This document shows, piece by piece, positions 45,941 through 57,126 of a DNA stretch of 64,000 nt; the stretch's first letter is position 1; every line of letters starts with the position of its first letter. The position numbers and the translations under genes are program-made. Origin of the DNA: Serpentinimonas raichei (GTDB taxonomy: Bacteria; Pseudomonadota; Gammaproteobacteria; Burkholderiales; Burkholderiaceae_C). The notes under the pieces are model-generated. The model saw only the letters and a program-made list of their open reading frames with translations. It searched no databases and was not told where the DNA came from. The DNA lies in contig NZ_AP014568.1 in the NCBI RefSeq assembly GCF_000828895.1, positions 1,371,858-1,435,857 of the forward strand, read 5' to 3'.

Positions 45941-46627
45941 ATGGATACGGGCAACTGGGCCGATATCTGGACGGTGCTGAGCCTCTCGCTCAAGGTGGCG
46001 GGCTGGGCCACCGCCATCACGCTGGTGTTTGGCGTGGCGCTGGGCTGGCTGCTGGCGCGCAAGCGCTTTCCCGGCCGTGAATTGCTCGACACCCTGTGCA
46101 CCCTGCCGATGGTGCTGCCGCCCACGGTGCTGGGCTACTACCTGCTGGTGCTGATCGGCAGCCGTGGCCCGATCGGGGCTTGGTTGGATGAGCACTTTGG
46201 CATCAACCTGATCTTCACCTGGCAGGGCGCGGTGCTGGCGGCGGCCATCGTCACTTTTCCGCTGGTGTTCAAGCCGGCGCGGGCGGCTTTCGAGGCGGTC
46301 GAGAGCCAGTACGAGCAGGCGGCGCGGGTGCTGGGCATATCGGAATGGGCGCTGTTTTTGCGCGTCACGCTGCCGCTGGCCTGGCGCGGCATCATGGCCG
46401 GGTTGCTGCTGGCGTTTGCGCGCGCGCTGGGCGAGTTTGGTGCCACGCTGATGATCGCGGGCAACATCCCCGGCCAGACGCAAACGCTCTCGATTGCGGT
46501 CTATGAGGCGGTGCAGGCCGGGCGCGACGACGTGGCCAACATCCTGGCCCTCATCACCTCGCTGGTGTGCATTGCGGTGCTGCTGTCGGCCACGCGCCTG
46601 ATGCCGGGGCGGGTGGCAAACCAATAG
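45941..46627 (+). CDS. modB: Molybdate ABC transporter permease ModB
   Basis: ModB (228 residues) is the membrane channel of the molybdate importer. About five or six helices are visible. The EAA loop that contacts ModC is QYEQAARVLGISEWALFLRVTLPLAWRGIMAG, and TLPMVLPPTVLGYYLLVLIG is a ModB signature. GEFGATLMIAGNIPGQTQTLSIAVYEAVQAG is the conserved C-terminal part. It starts 20 bp after modA. Confidence 0.96.
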   Translation: MDTGNWADIWTVLSLSLKVAGWATAITLVFGVALGWLLARKRFPGRELLDTLCTLPMVLPPTVLGYYLLVLIGSRGPIGAWLDEHFGINLIFTWQGAVLAAAIVTFPLVFKPARAAFEAVESQYEQAARVLGISEWALFLRVTLPLAWRGIMAGLLLAFARALGEFGATLMIAGNIPGQTQTLSIAVYEAVQAGRDDVANILALITSLVCIAVLLSATRLMPGRVANQ

Positions 46628-46640
46628 GGTTGAAGCGCCT

Positions 46641-47312
<672 letters not shown>

Positions 47313-47320
47313 ATCTGCCC

Positions 47321-48145
47321 ATGAACCCGCCCGATCCCAACCCCCCTTTCAGCCTGCAAGGCCTGGTATGGATGCGCTTGGGCGAGCGCAACCTGGGCGG
47401 CCCGCGGCGCATCGAGCTGCTGGCGCAGATTGCCGAATGCGGCTCGATCACGCAAGCGGCCAAGGCGGTCAAGCTCAGCTACAAGGCCGCCTGGGACGCC
47501 ATCGACACCATGAACAAGCTGGCCGGTGAGCCGCTGGTCGAGCGCGTGGCCGGTGGCAAGGGCGGCGGCGGCACCCGGCTGACGCGCCGCGGCGAGCTGC
47601 TGATCTCCAATTTCCGGCGCATTCAGGCCGAACACCAGCGCTTCATCGAGCACTTGAGCCGCCAGTCGGGCGCGCTGGCCGACGACTTTCTGTTGATCAG
47701 GAGCATGGGCATGAAAACCAGCGCACGCAATCAATTTTTGGGCCGCGTCAGCCGCATTCAGCGCGGGGCCGTGAACGACGAGGTGGAACTCGAACTGGCC
47801 AACGGCATGAAGCTGGTGGCGGTGCTCACGCACGAGAGCACGCTCAACCTCGGCCTGCAAGTGGGCGGCGAGGCGTTTGCGCTGGTCAAGGCCTCGTCGG
47901 TCATTTTGCTGGCGGGCGGCGACGACAACGGGGCGCGTTATTCGGCGCGCAACTGCCTGCCCGGCACGGTGCAGCGCATCAGCACCGGGGCCGTGCAGAG
48001 CGAGGTGGTGCTCGACTTGGGCGCGGGCTCCAGCATCGCCGCCGTGATCACGCGCCAGAGCTGCACCGATCTGGGCCTGGAGCCGGGGCAGCCTGCGCGC
48101 GCCTTGTTCAAGGCGTCGAGCGTGATCGTGGGGGTGGCGGCCTAA
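47321..48145 (+). CDS. modE: Molybdate-responsive regulator ModE
   Basis: ModE (274 residues) represses the molybdate importer when molybdate binds. Residues about 15-125 are the LysR-like winged helix-turn-helix (RIELLAQIAECGSITQAAKAVKLSYKAAWDAIDTMN). Two Mop/TOBE domains follow (SARNQFLGRVSRIQRGAVNDEVELEL near 136, and SARNCLPGTVQRISTGAVQSEVVLDL near 208). It lies 8 bp after modC. The matching operator is upstream of modA, so the operon is probably self-regulated. Confidence 0.95.
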   Translation: MNPPDPNPPFSLQGLVWMRLGERNLGGPRRIELLAQIAECGSITQAAKAVKLSYKAAWDAIDTMNKLAGEPLVERVAGGKGGGGTRLTRRGELLISNFRRIQAEHQRFIEHLSRQSGALADDFLLIRSMGMKTSARNQFLGRVSRIQRGAVNDEVELELANGMKLVAVLTHESTLNLGLQVGGEAFALVKASSVILLAGGDDNGARYSARNCLPGTVQRISTGAVQSEVVLDLGAGSSIAAVITRQSCTDLGLEPGQPARALFKASSVIVGVAA

Positions 48146-48151
48146 ACGGAT

Positions 48152-49567
48152 TTACAGCCGCCGCGCCGGCGGCTGCGCCGCTTCAACCGGAGCCCCCGCA
48201 CCCACCGCAGGCAGCACCCGGGCCGGTGTGGCGATCTCGACCCCGTGCTCCAAAAATCCCGCCAAAATGGCGCGGTTGATCATCGAGCGCAGCCCGAGCG
48301 GTCCGTTTTCCGGGTCGGCAATCCAGTAGCCGAGCGTGAACTCCAGCCCGTCGGCGGCAAAGGCGCTCAGCAAGGCGACCGGGGGCGGGTCGCGCAGCAC
48401 CCGGGACTGCGCCAGCGCGGCCTCGCACAGCAAGCGGCTCACCAGTTCCACGTCGCTGCCATACACCACCCCGACCACGGTGCTCTGCCACACCCGATGG
48501 TCGGCCAGCGAGAGGTTTTCGACCCGGTTCGTGAGCAGCATCTCGTTGGGCACGATGGACTCGCGCCCGCCCAGGTTGCGAATCACGGTGAAGCGCGCCT
48601 TGATGTCGGTCACGCGGCCCTCGAAGTTGTCGATGCGGATCATGTCGCCGATGCGCATGCTGCGCTCGGTCAAGATGACGAAGCCGCTCACATAATTGGC
48701 CGCCAGCCGCTGCAAGCCAAAGCCGATGCCCACCCCCACCGCGCCGCCGAGCACCGACAGCGCCGTGAGGTCGATGCCCACCGACGACAGCGCCACCAGC
48801 AGCCCGACGAACATCAGCAGCGCGCGCAGGGCGTTGGCACCGGCTTTGCGCAGCGACAAATCCTCCCCCACCGCCTTGCGCAGCAGCCGCGCCTCGATCG
48901 CCGCCGAGACCCACAGCGCCACGATCAGCACCACGGCGGCACTCAAGGTGCCTTCGATCAGGTTGCGCACCGACAGCGTGGTGCCGCCCAGTTGCCAGGT
49001 GATCTGGTCCAGCTCGTGCAACACCAGCGGCAGCAAACCGCTGAGCCAGAGCAGCACCGCCAGCCAGGCGGCCCAGGAAATGGTGCGCTCGATCGGGCGC
49101 AGCCAAGCGGCGTCTTTGAACGCCACTTGCAGCACCTTGACGCCGAGCCGAATCGCCGCCAGCGCCAGCAGCACCGGAATGGCGACTTTGAACACCACCA
49201 AATCCTGCTGCGTGGCCAGTACCGCACGTGCGCCATAAGCCAGTGCCAGAAGCAGGGCCGGAAACAGCACGCCGTTGATCAGGCTGCGGCCAAACCAGAT
49301 CGAGGTGTATTGGTCCGGCTTGAAGCCCCGGCGCAGCGCCCACACCAGCGTCAGCGCCAGCGCCACACAGCCCGCCAGCAGCGCCAGCTCGACCCACACC
49401 CCGGGCTGGCCCAAGGCCTGCAACCAGAGGTTGAAGTCGAGCAGCGGGGCCGGAGGCGCAGGGGGTGCAAGGGGCGGCAGCGCAGCGGCTGGAACGGTTA
49501 AGAGGTCAGCGGGCGCAGTGGGCGCAATGGGCGCAACAGAGGCGGTGGCGGCAGCGGTGGCAGACAT
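48152..49567 (-). CDS. MscS-family mechanosensitive channel
   Basis: A 471-residue inner-membrane protein. The N-terminal part is Ala/Pro-rich, then several hydrophobic helices. The MscS pore and beta domain are at about 270-360: LGGAVGVGIGFGLQRLAANYVSGFVILTERSMRIGDMIRIDNFEGRVTDI. These channels open under hypo-osmotic membrane tension. The convergent modE ends only 6 bp away. It may be co-transcribed with the upstream hydrolase gene, with 83 bp between them. Confidence 0.92.
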   Translation of the reverse strand: MSATAAATASVAPIAPTAPADLLTVPAAALPPLAPPAPPAPLLDFNLWLQALGQPGVWVELALLAGCVALALTLVWALRRGFKPDQYTSIWFGRSLINGVLFPALLLALAYGARAVLATQQDLVVFKVAIPVLLALAAIRLGVKVLQVAFKDAAWLRPIERTISWAAWLAVLLWLSGLLPLVLHELDQITWQLGGTTLSVRNLIEGTLSAAVVLIVALWVSAAIEARLLRKAVGEDLSLRKAGANALRALLMFVGLLVALSSVGIDLTALSVLGGAVGVGIGFGLQRLAANYVSGFVILTERSMRIGDMIRIDNFEGRVTDIKARFTVIRNLGGRESIVPNEMLLTNRVENLSLADHRVWQSTVVGVVYGSDVELVSRLLCEAALAQSRVLRDPPPVALLSAFAADGLEFTLGYWIADPENGPLGLRSMINRAILAGFLEHGVEIATPARVLPAVGAGAPVEAAQPPARRL

Positions 49568-49650
49568 GCGTGAGTGGGCAGAGCAGAGTCAGGAACGGGC
49601 AGCGGCGATTATCTCGCGCCCGCCGCTCTAGCGCCGGCTCTGGCACCGGC

Positions 49651-50601
49651 TCACAGATCGGCCAGCACACGCACGTGCGCCTCCACGCTGCGCGCCAAGG
49701 CGCTCAGGTTGTAGCCGCCTTCGAGCACGCTCACGATGCGGCCCTGTGCGTGCCGATCCGCCACCGCCTTGAGCCGCTGCGTGATCCACACATAATCCTG
49801 CTCGACCAGGCCGAGCTGGCCCATGTCGTCCTCGCGGTGCGCATCAAAGCCGGCGCTGATGAAGATCATCTCGGGCCGGTGCGCCTCCAGCCGCGGCATC
49901 CAGACGCTGTCGATGAGCTCGCGCACGTCCATGCCCTTGGAATAGGCCGGCACCGGCACATTGACCAGGTTGTCGGCCTCGGCGTGTGACCACTCCGGGT
50001 AGAAAGGGTGCTGGTAGTAGCTGCACATCAGGATTCGCGAGTCACCCGCGACGATTTCTTCGGTGCCGTTGCCATGGTGCACATCGAAGTCGATCACCGC
50101 CACGCGCTGCAAACCGTGTCGATCGAGTGCGTACTTGGCCGCCAGCGCCACGTGGTTGAAGATGCAAAAACCCATGGCACGGTCGCGGCAGGCGTGGTGG
50201 CCGGGCGGGCGCACGGCGCAAAAAGCGTTTTGCAGCTCACCCGCCAGCACCGCGTCGGTGGCGTTGAGCGCGGCCCCGGCGGCCATGAGCGCGGCCTGGT
50301 AGGTGTAGGGGTTGATCGAGGTATCGGGGTCGAGCTGCAGGCGCTGCGGCCCGCCGGCCTTGATTTCCTCGTTGAGCTCGTCGGTCATGCCGCGCAGCGA
50401 AGCGATGTAGCTGCGCGAATGCGCCAGCTCCAGCTCCGACTGCGAGGCCGGGCCCGGTTCGCGCCGCTCCAGCGCATCGGCCAGTCCGGTGATGAGCAAG
50501 CGGTCTTCGATCGCGCCCAAGCGATCGGCGCATTCGGGGTGGCCCGCGCCCATATCGTGCTTGCGACAAATCGGATGCGTGAAATAGCCGGTCGGTTTCA
50601 T
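49651..50601 (-). CDS. Histone deacetylase-family hydrolase
   Basis: A 316-residue zinc deacetylase (class II HDAC/acetoin-utilisation/acetylpolyamine hydrolase fold). Motifs are HPECADRLGAIEDRL, RPPGHHACRDRAMGFCIFNHVALAA, metal ligands in VIDFDVHHGNGTEEI and SAGFDAHREDD, and the catalytic Tyr region LEGGYNLSAL. The start is ATG 50601 (MKPTGYFTHPICRKHDMGAGH). The substrate (acetylated amine or protein) is unknown. It is divergent from moxR with a 36-bp gap. Confidence 0.92.
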   Translation of the reverse strand: MKPTGYFTHPICRKHDMGAGHPECADRLGAIEDRLLITGLADALERREPGPASQSELELAHSRSYIASLRGMTDELNEEIKAGGPQRLQLDPDTSINPYTYQAALMAAGAALNATDAVLAGELQNAFCAVRPPGHHACRDRAMGFCIFNHVALAAKYALDRHGLQRVAVIDFDVHHGNGTEEIVAGDSRILMCSYYQHPFYPEWSHAEADNLVNVPVPAYSKGMDVRELIDSVWMPRLEAHRPEMIFISAGFDAHREDDMGQLGLVEQDYVWITQRLKAVADRHAQGRIVSVLEGGYNLSALARSVEAHVRVLADL

Positions 50602-50637
50602 AAGGGTCTTGTCTCCGTTTTCCGTTATCGTAGCGCC

Positions 50638-51561
<924 letters not shown>

Positions 51562-51574
51562 TAGGCCCACCGCC

Positions 51575-52684
51575 ATGCAAGCCGCCTCTGACCCCGCCCG
51601 CCCGGCCGCGCCATCGGCTGGGGTGCTGCGCTGGCACGCCCCTGCGCGGGGGCTTCGAGGCCTTCTAAGTGGTCAGCGCCTGCGGGCCTGGTGGCTGCGC
51701 CGGCTGCCGCCGCAAGACCAGACCGACTTGCAGCACGGCAACCTCTACCTGCTGCCCACCCGCGCCGGCTGGATGCTGGCCCTGACCCTGCTGCTGATCC
51801 TGCTGGGCAGCATCAACTACCAGCTCAACCTCGGCTATTTGCTCACCTTCCTGCTGGCGGGCAGCGCCGCGGCCGGGGTCTGGGTCGGGCACCGCAACCT
51901 GGTCGGGCTGAGCTTGAGCCTGCACCCCGGCGAGCCGGTCTTTGCCGGCCAGAGCGCGGCCATCGAAATCCAGTTGCGCAACCCCAGCCGGCGCGCGCGC
52001 TACGCCGTGGGCTTGCAGTGGCTGGACCACCCCCACGCGTCCCGCTCTGCCCCCAGCGCTGGTGTGTTGGCCGGCGCCGGTGGCCCGACGGCGAGCGACG
52101 TCTGGGCCGACGTGGACCCCCAAGACCAGCACACCGTGCACCTGGCCTACCCCACGCAGCGGCGCGGTCGCCACAGCCTGCCCGCGCTGCGCGTGCAAAC
52201 CGTGTTTCCGCTGGGCACCTTCAAGGTTTGGCACTGGTGGCGCCCGGCGGCGCAACTGTGGGTCTATCCGGCCCCGGAGGTGCCGGCGCCGCCGCTGCCG
52301 CTGGGCCTACACGCCGACGACGGACCGGCGCAGCGCCAAGCCGGCAGCCGCCACAGCGACGAGGCCCAAGACGTGCGCCCCTACCGGCGCGGCGACCCCC
52401 TCAAATGGGTGCTGTGGAAAAAAGCCGCCCGGCTGGCTGGCAGCGCCCAGCCCCAGTGGCTGAGCCGCGATTTCGGCCTCCCCAGCGCCGCCGAGCTGTG
52501 GCTCGACGCCAGCCGCTGCGGCCTGGCCGACGAAGAAGCGCGCCGCGCGCGCCTGTGCGCCTGGGTGCTGCAAGCCGAGGCGCAAGGGCTGCGCTACGGC
52601 CTGCGCCTGCCCGGGCTGGAAATCGCCCCCGACCACGGCCCGGCCCAGCGCCGCCGCTGCCTCGAGGCGCTGGCATGGCGCTGA
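51575..52684 (+). CDS. DUF58 domain protein
   Basis: A 369-residue membrane-associated protein. Two hydrophobic helices (about 65-115) follow NLYLLPTRAGWMLALTLLL, and the DUF58 signature RPYRRGDPLKWVLWKKAARL is near residues 268-287. The C-terminal part resembles a vWA-like fold. DUF58 proteins are partners of MoxR ATPases. Its last 10 bp overlap the start of the transglutaminase gene. Confidence 0.88.
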   Translation: MQAASDPARPAAPSAGVLRWHAPARGLRGLLSGQRLRAWWLRRLPPQDQTDLQHGNLYLLPTRAGWMLALTLLLILLGSINYQLNLGYLLTFLLAGSAAAGVWVGHRNLVGLSLSLHPGEPVFAGQSAAIEIQLRNPSRRARYAVGLQWLDHPHASRSAPSAGVLAGAGGPTASDVWADVDPQDQHTVHLAYPTQRRGRHSLPALRVQTVFPLGTFKVWHWWRPAAQLWVYPAPEVPAPPLPLGLHADDGPAQRQAGSRHSDEAQDVRPYRRGDPLKWVLWKKAARLAGSAQPQWLSRDFGLPSAAELWLDASRCGLADEEARRARLCAWVLQAEAQGLRYGLRLPGLEIAPDHGPAQRRRCLEALAWR

Positions 52685-54768
52685 GCGCCCGCGCCCCCAC
52701 GGCCTTGGCGGCGCTGGTGCGCCCGTCGGCTTGGCCGCGCGAGCTGCGCGACACCCTGTTCGTGCTCGGCGTGACCGCCTTGGTGGTGCTGCTGCAAGCC
52801 CCGCACCAGCCGCTGTGGATCATCGCCTTGGCGCTGGCGCTGCTGCTCGGGCGCGCCGGCTTGGCGCTGCAACAGCGCCCCCTGCCCGGCCGCGTGCTGC
52901 TGTCGGGGCTGTTGCTGCTGGCCCTGCTCGCCACCTGGGGCAGCCACGGCAGCATTTGGGGCCAACAAGGCGGCACCACCCTGATCGTGCTGCTGCTGGC
53001 GCTCAAAACGCTGGAACTGCGCGCGCGCCGCGACGCCTTGGTGATCTTCTTCCTCGGTTTTTTCTCCCTGCTCACGCTGCTGCTGCACTCGCAAAGCTTG
53101 CTGACGGCCTTGGGCATCGTGCTGGCGTTGCTGGGTCTGCTCAGTGCGCTGGTGCTGGCGCATCTGCCGGTCGGGCGGCCACCGCTGTGGCTGGCCTTCA
53201 AACTGGCGGCCGGCATGACCGCGCTCGGTGCGCCGCTGATGCTGTTGTTGTTCCTGCTCTTTCCGCGCTTTGGGCCGCTCTGGAGCCTGCCCAACGACGG
53301 TGGCGTGGGGCGCAGCGGCCTGTCGGACCAGATGCAGGTGGGCCAGATCGCCCGCTTGGCGCTCGACCAAAGCATCGCCTTTCGGGTCGAGTTTGAGCCC
53401 GGGCAGCGCCCCACCGAGCAGCAACTGTATTTTCGTGGCCCGGTGCTGAGCCTATTCGACGGCCTCGTCTGGCGCCCGCTGCACCACGCGCAGCAGGTCG
53501 CTCCCGCCGGGGCCAACGCGGCGGCAGTGCTGCAAGTCAGCGGCCCGCCGATTCGTTACCGGCTCACCCTAGAGCCCAGCAACCGGCCCTGGCTGCTGGC
53601 CCTAGAGGCCACACCCGAACTGCCCGCCATCGGCGGCCAGGCCGCACGCCTGACCCCCGACCTGCAGTGGCTGGCCGCGCAACCCGTGGCCGAACTGACC
53701 CGCTTCGAGGCCACCGCCTTCCCCAACTTCCGACTCGGGCCGCTGCAGCCCGACGCCAGCCTGCAGATCGACTTGCAACTGCCCGCAGGCTTCAACCCGC
53801 GCACCCTGCAACTGGCGGCCGACTTGCGCCAGCAACTGGGCCCCAACAGCCCGCCGCAAGCCTTTATCGATGCCGTGCTGCTGCGCCTGCGCACCGGCGG
53901 CTACCAGTACACGCTGGAGCCGGGCCTGTTTGGCCGCCACAGCGCCGACGAGTTCTGGTTCGACCGCCGCCAGGGTTTTTGCGAACACATCGCGGCCAGT
54001 TTCGTGGTGCTGATGCGCGCCCTAGGGCTACCGGCGCGCGTAGTGACCGGCTACCACGGCGGCGAACTGAACCCGGTCGATGGCGTCTGGACCGTGCGCC
54101 AGAGCGACGCCCACGCCTGGGCCGAAGTCTGGCTGGCCGGCCAGGGCTGGGTGCGCGTCGACCCCACCGCCCACGTGGCCCCGGCGCGCACCAGCGAACT
54201 GGCGCGCCTGCTGGCCCCGCCGGGGCTGCTCGAAGGGGCCCTCATCAACCTCAACCCCACTGCGCTGGTGCAACTGCGCTCGCTCTGGGAAGCCACCAAC
54301 AACCGCTGGAACCAGTGGGTGCTCAACCACGGCCAGACGCGCCAGTTCGATTGGCTGCGCCAGCTCGGCATTCAGGCCCCGCAATGGCAGCATCTGCTGG
54401 GGCTGCTGGCGGGCCTGCTGGCGCTGGCAGCGCTAGGTGCGGCGGCGTGGCTGCATTGGCTGCGACCGCGCCCGGACCCGTGGCTGCGGCTGCTGCAGCG
54501 CGCGCGCCATGTCATGCAGCGAAACGGCTGCCAGCTTCCCGCACAGGCCACGCCGCGTCAGATCAGCCATGCGCTGAGCCAATTGCCGTGCGATGCCGCC
54601 ACCGCCGCCGCTTGGACCGACTGGCTGCTGCAACTCGAAATGCAGCGCTACGACCCCGCCCAGCACCCAAACTTGGCCGCTTTGCGCCGACAATGGCGCA
54701 GTTTGCCTCCACTGCCGGTTTCTCTGCCCAGCCCTGCACCGCAGCCCAGCCCTTTACCTCGCCCATAG
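52675..54768 (+). CDS. TgpA-like membrane transglutaminase (DUF3488)
   Basis: A 697-residue protein. About six membrane helices (residues about 20-200) are followed by a periplasmic transglutaminase-like domain with the Cys-His-Asp triad: [30 protein letters not shown], then SDAHAWAEVWLAGQGWVRVDPTA. A further helix near 585 and a cytoplasmic DUF4129-like tail close the protein. TgpA of Pseudomonas aeruginosa is essential and thought to act on cell-envelope proteins. It overlaps the DUF58 gene, and mltB follows after 25 bp. Confidence 0.92.
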   Translation: MALSARAPTALAALVRPSAWPRELRDTLFVLGVTALVVLLQAPHQPLWIIALALALLLGRAGLALQQRPLPGRVLLSGLLLLALLATWGSHGSIWGQQGGTTLIVLLLALKTLELRARRDALVIFFLGFFSLLTLLLHSQSLLTALGIVLALLGLLSALVLAHLPVGRPPLWLAFKLAAGMTALGAPLMLLLFLLFPRFGPLWSLPNDGGVGRSGLSDQMQVGQIARLALDQSIAFRVEFEPGQRPTEQQLYFRGPVLSLFDGLVWRPLHHAQQVAPAGANAAAVLQVSGPPIRYRLTLEPSNRPWLLALEATPELPAIGGQAARLTPDLQWLAAQPVAELTRFEATAFPNFRLGPLQPDASLQIDLQLPAGFNPRTLQLAADLRQQLGPNSPPQAFIDAVLLRLRTGGYQYTLEPGLFGRHSADEFWFDRRQGFCEHIAASFVVLMRALGLPARVVTGYHGGELNPVDGVWTVRQSDAHAWAEVWLAGQGWVRVDPTAHVAPARTSELARLLAPPGLLEGALINLNPTALVQLRSLWEATNNRWNQWVLNHGQTRQFDWLRQLGIQAPQWQHLLGLLAGLLALAALGAAAWLHWLRPRPDPWLRLLQRARHVMQRNGCQLPAQATPRQISHALSQLPCDAATAAAWTDWLLQLEMQRYDPAQHPNLAALRRQWRSLPPLPVSLPSPAPQPSPLPRP

Positions 54769-54793
54769 CCGGCTCGCTGCCGCGCCCTTGAAC

Positions 54794-55888
54794 ATGCCCT
54801 TGGCCCCCTCGCCCTTCGAACCCACGCCGCCAACCATCTCACGCCGCCGTCTGGCGCTGGCTGCCTTGGCTACCACCACACTCCCCGCTGCCGCGCTGGC
54901 CAACCCTGCCGCCGGCAGCTTCGCTCAGCACCCCGCCGCGCTGGCCTTTGCGCGCCAGCTCGACGCCGAGCAAGGCTGGCGCGAAGGCTGGGCCGAGCGC
55001 TGGATCGGGCAGGAAGCCCGGCACCGGCCGCAGATCGTGCGCCTCATGACCCCCATGCCGCGCGGCACCCTGCGCGACTGGCCGGCCTACCGGGCGCGCT
55101 TCGTGGAGCCGGTGCGCATCCAGGCCGGGCTGCGCTTTTGGCAGCAGCACGCCGCCAGCCTAGAGCGCGCCGAGCGCGAGTTTGGCGTGCCCGACTGGCT
55201 CATCGTCGGCATCATCGGCGTCGAAACCCTCTACGGCCGCCACATGGGCACGCACCGCGTGCTCGACGCCTTGGCCACACTGGCCTTCGACTTTCCGCCC
55301 GAGCACCCGCGCGCAGCCCAGCGCAGCGAATTTTTCCGCTCCGAACTGGCGGCCTTTTTGCGCCTGAGCCACCAGCACCCGCGCCCCCCCGACGGCTGGC
55401 GCGGCAGCTTTGCCGGGGCCATCGGGCTGCCGCAATTCATGCCCAGCAACTGGCCGCGCTTTGGAGTCGATTTCGACGCCGACGGCCGCATCGACCTGAT
55501 CGACAGCGTTCCCGACGCCATCGGCTCGGTGGGGCGCTTCCTGCGCGAGCACGGCTGGCAGCCCGGCATGGCCACCCACTTCCCCCTCAGCTTCGAGGCG
55601 GCGCGGATCGACCTGCCCACCCTGCTGGCCCCCAGCATCCGCCCCAGCTTCACCCTCGAGCAGTTGCAGGCCCTGGGTGTGCAGCCCAGCCCGGCAGCGG
55701 CGCAACACAGCGGCCTGCTGGCCCTGGTCGAGCTGGAACAAGGCGACCCGGCGCGTGGCGGCCAGCCCTCGAGTTTCTGGCTCGGCACGCAAAACTTCTT
55801 TGCCATTTCGCGCTACAACCCCAGCAGCTACTACGTCATGGCGGTGATCGACCTGGGGCAAGCGGTGCGAGCGCGGCGGCAGGCTTGA
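54794..55888 (+). CDS. mltB: Lytic murein transglycosylase B-like
   Basis: A 364-residue periplasmic lytic transglycosylase of the SLT_2/MltB family that cleaves glycan strands to anhydromuropeptides. The catalytic Glu is Glu144 in IIGVETLYGRHMG. Other motifs are GSFAGAIGLPQFMPSNWPRFGVDFD and YNPSSYYVMAVIDLG. The signal peptide has an Arg-rich start (SRRRLALAAL), ends near ALA36 and has no lipobox, so unlike E. coli MltB this form is soluble. The RRR could mean Tat export. The carbonic-anhydrase-like gene follows after 15 bp. Confidence 0.93.
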   Translation: MPLAPSPFEPTPPTISRRRLALAALATTTLPAAALANPAAGSFAQHPAALAFARQLDAEQGWREGWAERWIGQEARHRPQIVRLMTPMPRGTLRDWPAYRARFVEPVRIQAGLRFWQQHAASLERAEREFGVPDWLIVGIIGVETLYGRHMGTHRVLDALATLAFDFPPEHPRAAQRSEFFRSELAAFLRLSHQHPRPPDGWRGSFAGAIGLPQFMPSNWPRFGVDFDADGRIDLIDSVPDAIGSVGRFLREHGWQPGMATHFPLSFEAARIDLPTLLAPSIRPSFTLEQLQALGVQPSPAAAQHSGLLALVELEQGDPARGGQPSSFWLGTQNFFAISRYNPSSYYVMAVIDLGQAVRARRQA

Positions 55889-55903
55889 AAGGATGCGCCA
55901 CCC

Positions 55904-57082
55904 ATGACTGCACCCAGCACCTCAAGCAGCGCGAGCGCAAGCCCATTGCTGGCCAGCCCGAACGCTAGCCCTGCCGACACCACCCACCAAACCCCGATCG
56001 CCCGGCGCATCGACTGGTTGGTCGATCTGGCGCAGCGCCACGGCGAGGCCTTTCGCGGCCCCGAAACCTGGCTGGAACGCCAGCGCTACCGGGCGCAACA
56101 CCCGAGCGCCATCGCTGGCCTGATGTGCATGGACGGGCGCGTCAACCTGGCGCTGGCCACCCAACTGCCGGCCGGAATCATCACGCCCTTTCGCAACCTG
56201 GGCGGCATGTTCAACCTGGGTTGGCCCTACCTGAGCCAACTGCTGAGCGACTACGTCAGCACCCAGACCCAGAGCGGGCGCCGGGTGCTGCTGCTCATCA
56301 CCTACCACTGGTCGCGGGGCGAGCGCAAGCGCGGCTGCGCCGGTTTTCACTACCGCCGCGACGACAGCCTAGCGCACGCCTGGGCCATTCATGCGCAAGT
56401 CTCGCAACTGTTCGGCCATGCGCACCAGAGCGTCTATCCGCTGGTGTGCGGCTTCGAGACCGACGAAGAAGCCCTGCTGCTGCACGGCCCCGCAGGCGAA
56501 ATCCTCGATCTGGCTGCTTTCAGCGAGACGCCGCCACCGACCTCTGAAACTGGGGCTGGCACCGGCTCCGCACCCGACGCCCTGGCTCTGGAAGCGCAGT
56601 TGGTGCGCACGCTGCCCGGCCTGCCGCGCCCGGTGCGCGCCGACCTGCTGCCGCTGCTGCTGGGCAACTTGGCCCATATCGCCGCCGTGCGCGCCCAGCC
56701 CGCGCGCGAACTGGCGATCGAGCACCGCGAATGGGTGATCTGCCTCGGGCGCGGCTTCGATTTTTTGCACACTCCCAATCTGGCCCTGATCATCGGGCCC
56801 TACAGCCCGGATTTGGCCCAACCCATCCGCACCGCCGCCAGTATCATCCACAGCAATATGCACGCCGGGCGCATCCCCGCCGACGGCTTTTTGCTGCTGA
56901 CTTCGATGCCCTACGAACAACACGGCGTCGAGCGCGCCGGGGCCGCGTTGCGATCGCGCTTTCTGGCCCACTTCGCCACCCAGGTGATCGCCGAAGCGCA
57001 CCCCGAACTGGTGCCCCTGATGCACCGGCGCTGCGCCGTGCTCGACTGGCCGGCGCGGCGGCTGGAACTGCTGCCCGATTAG
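55904..57082 (+). CDS. CsoSCA-like (carboxysome-type) beta-carbonic anhydrase homologue
   Basis: A 392-residue protein resembling the catalytic part of the carboxysome shell carbonic anhydrase. Candidate zinc ligands are Cys75, His135 and Cys145, in GLMCMDGRVNLA and TYHWSRGERKRGCAGF. Asp77 and Arg79 would form the beta-CA dyad. GFETDEEALLLHGPAGEILDLAAF matches the family from memory. The N-terminal 30 residues are Ser/Ala-rich and probably disordered, with no signal peptide. An AAAGGA site precedes the ATG, 15 bp after mltB. No carboxysome shell or RuBisCO gene is in the window, so the role is open: soluble CO2/bicarbonate interconversion or a non-enzymatic descendant. Confidence 0.75.
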   Translation: MTAPSTSSSASASPLLASPNASPADTTHQTPIARRIDWLVDLAQRHGEAFRGPETWLERQRYRAQHPSAIAGLMCMDGRVNLALATQLPAGIITPFRNLGGMFNLGWPYLSQLLSDYVSTQTQSGRRVLLLITYHWSRGERKRGCAGFHYRRDDSLAHAWAIHAQVSQLFGHAHQSVYPLVCGFETDEEALLLHGPAGEILDLAAFSETPPPTSETGAGTGSAPDALALEAQLVRTLPGLPRPVRADLLPLLLGNLAHIAAVRAQPARELAIEHREWVICLGRGFDFLHTPNLALIIGPYSPDLAQPIRTAASIIHSNMHAGRIPADGFLLLTSMPYEQHGVERAGAALRSRFLAHFATQVIAEAHPELVPLMHRRCAVLDWPARRLELLPD

Positions 57083-57126
57083 CCTCATGCAGCCGCTTGG
57101 GTGCAGCCGCAGAGGGTCAGCCGCCG

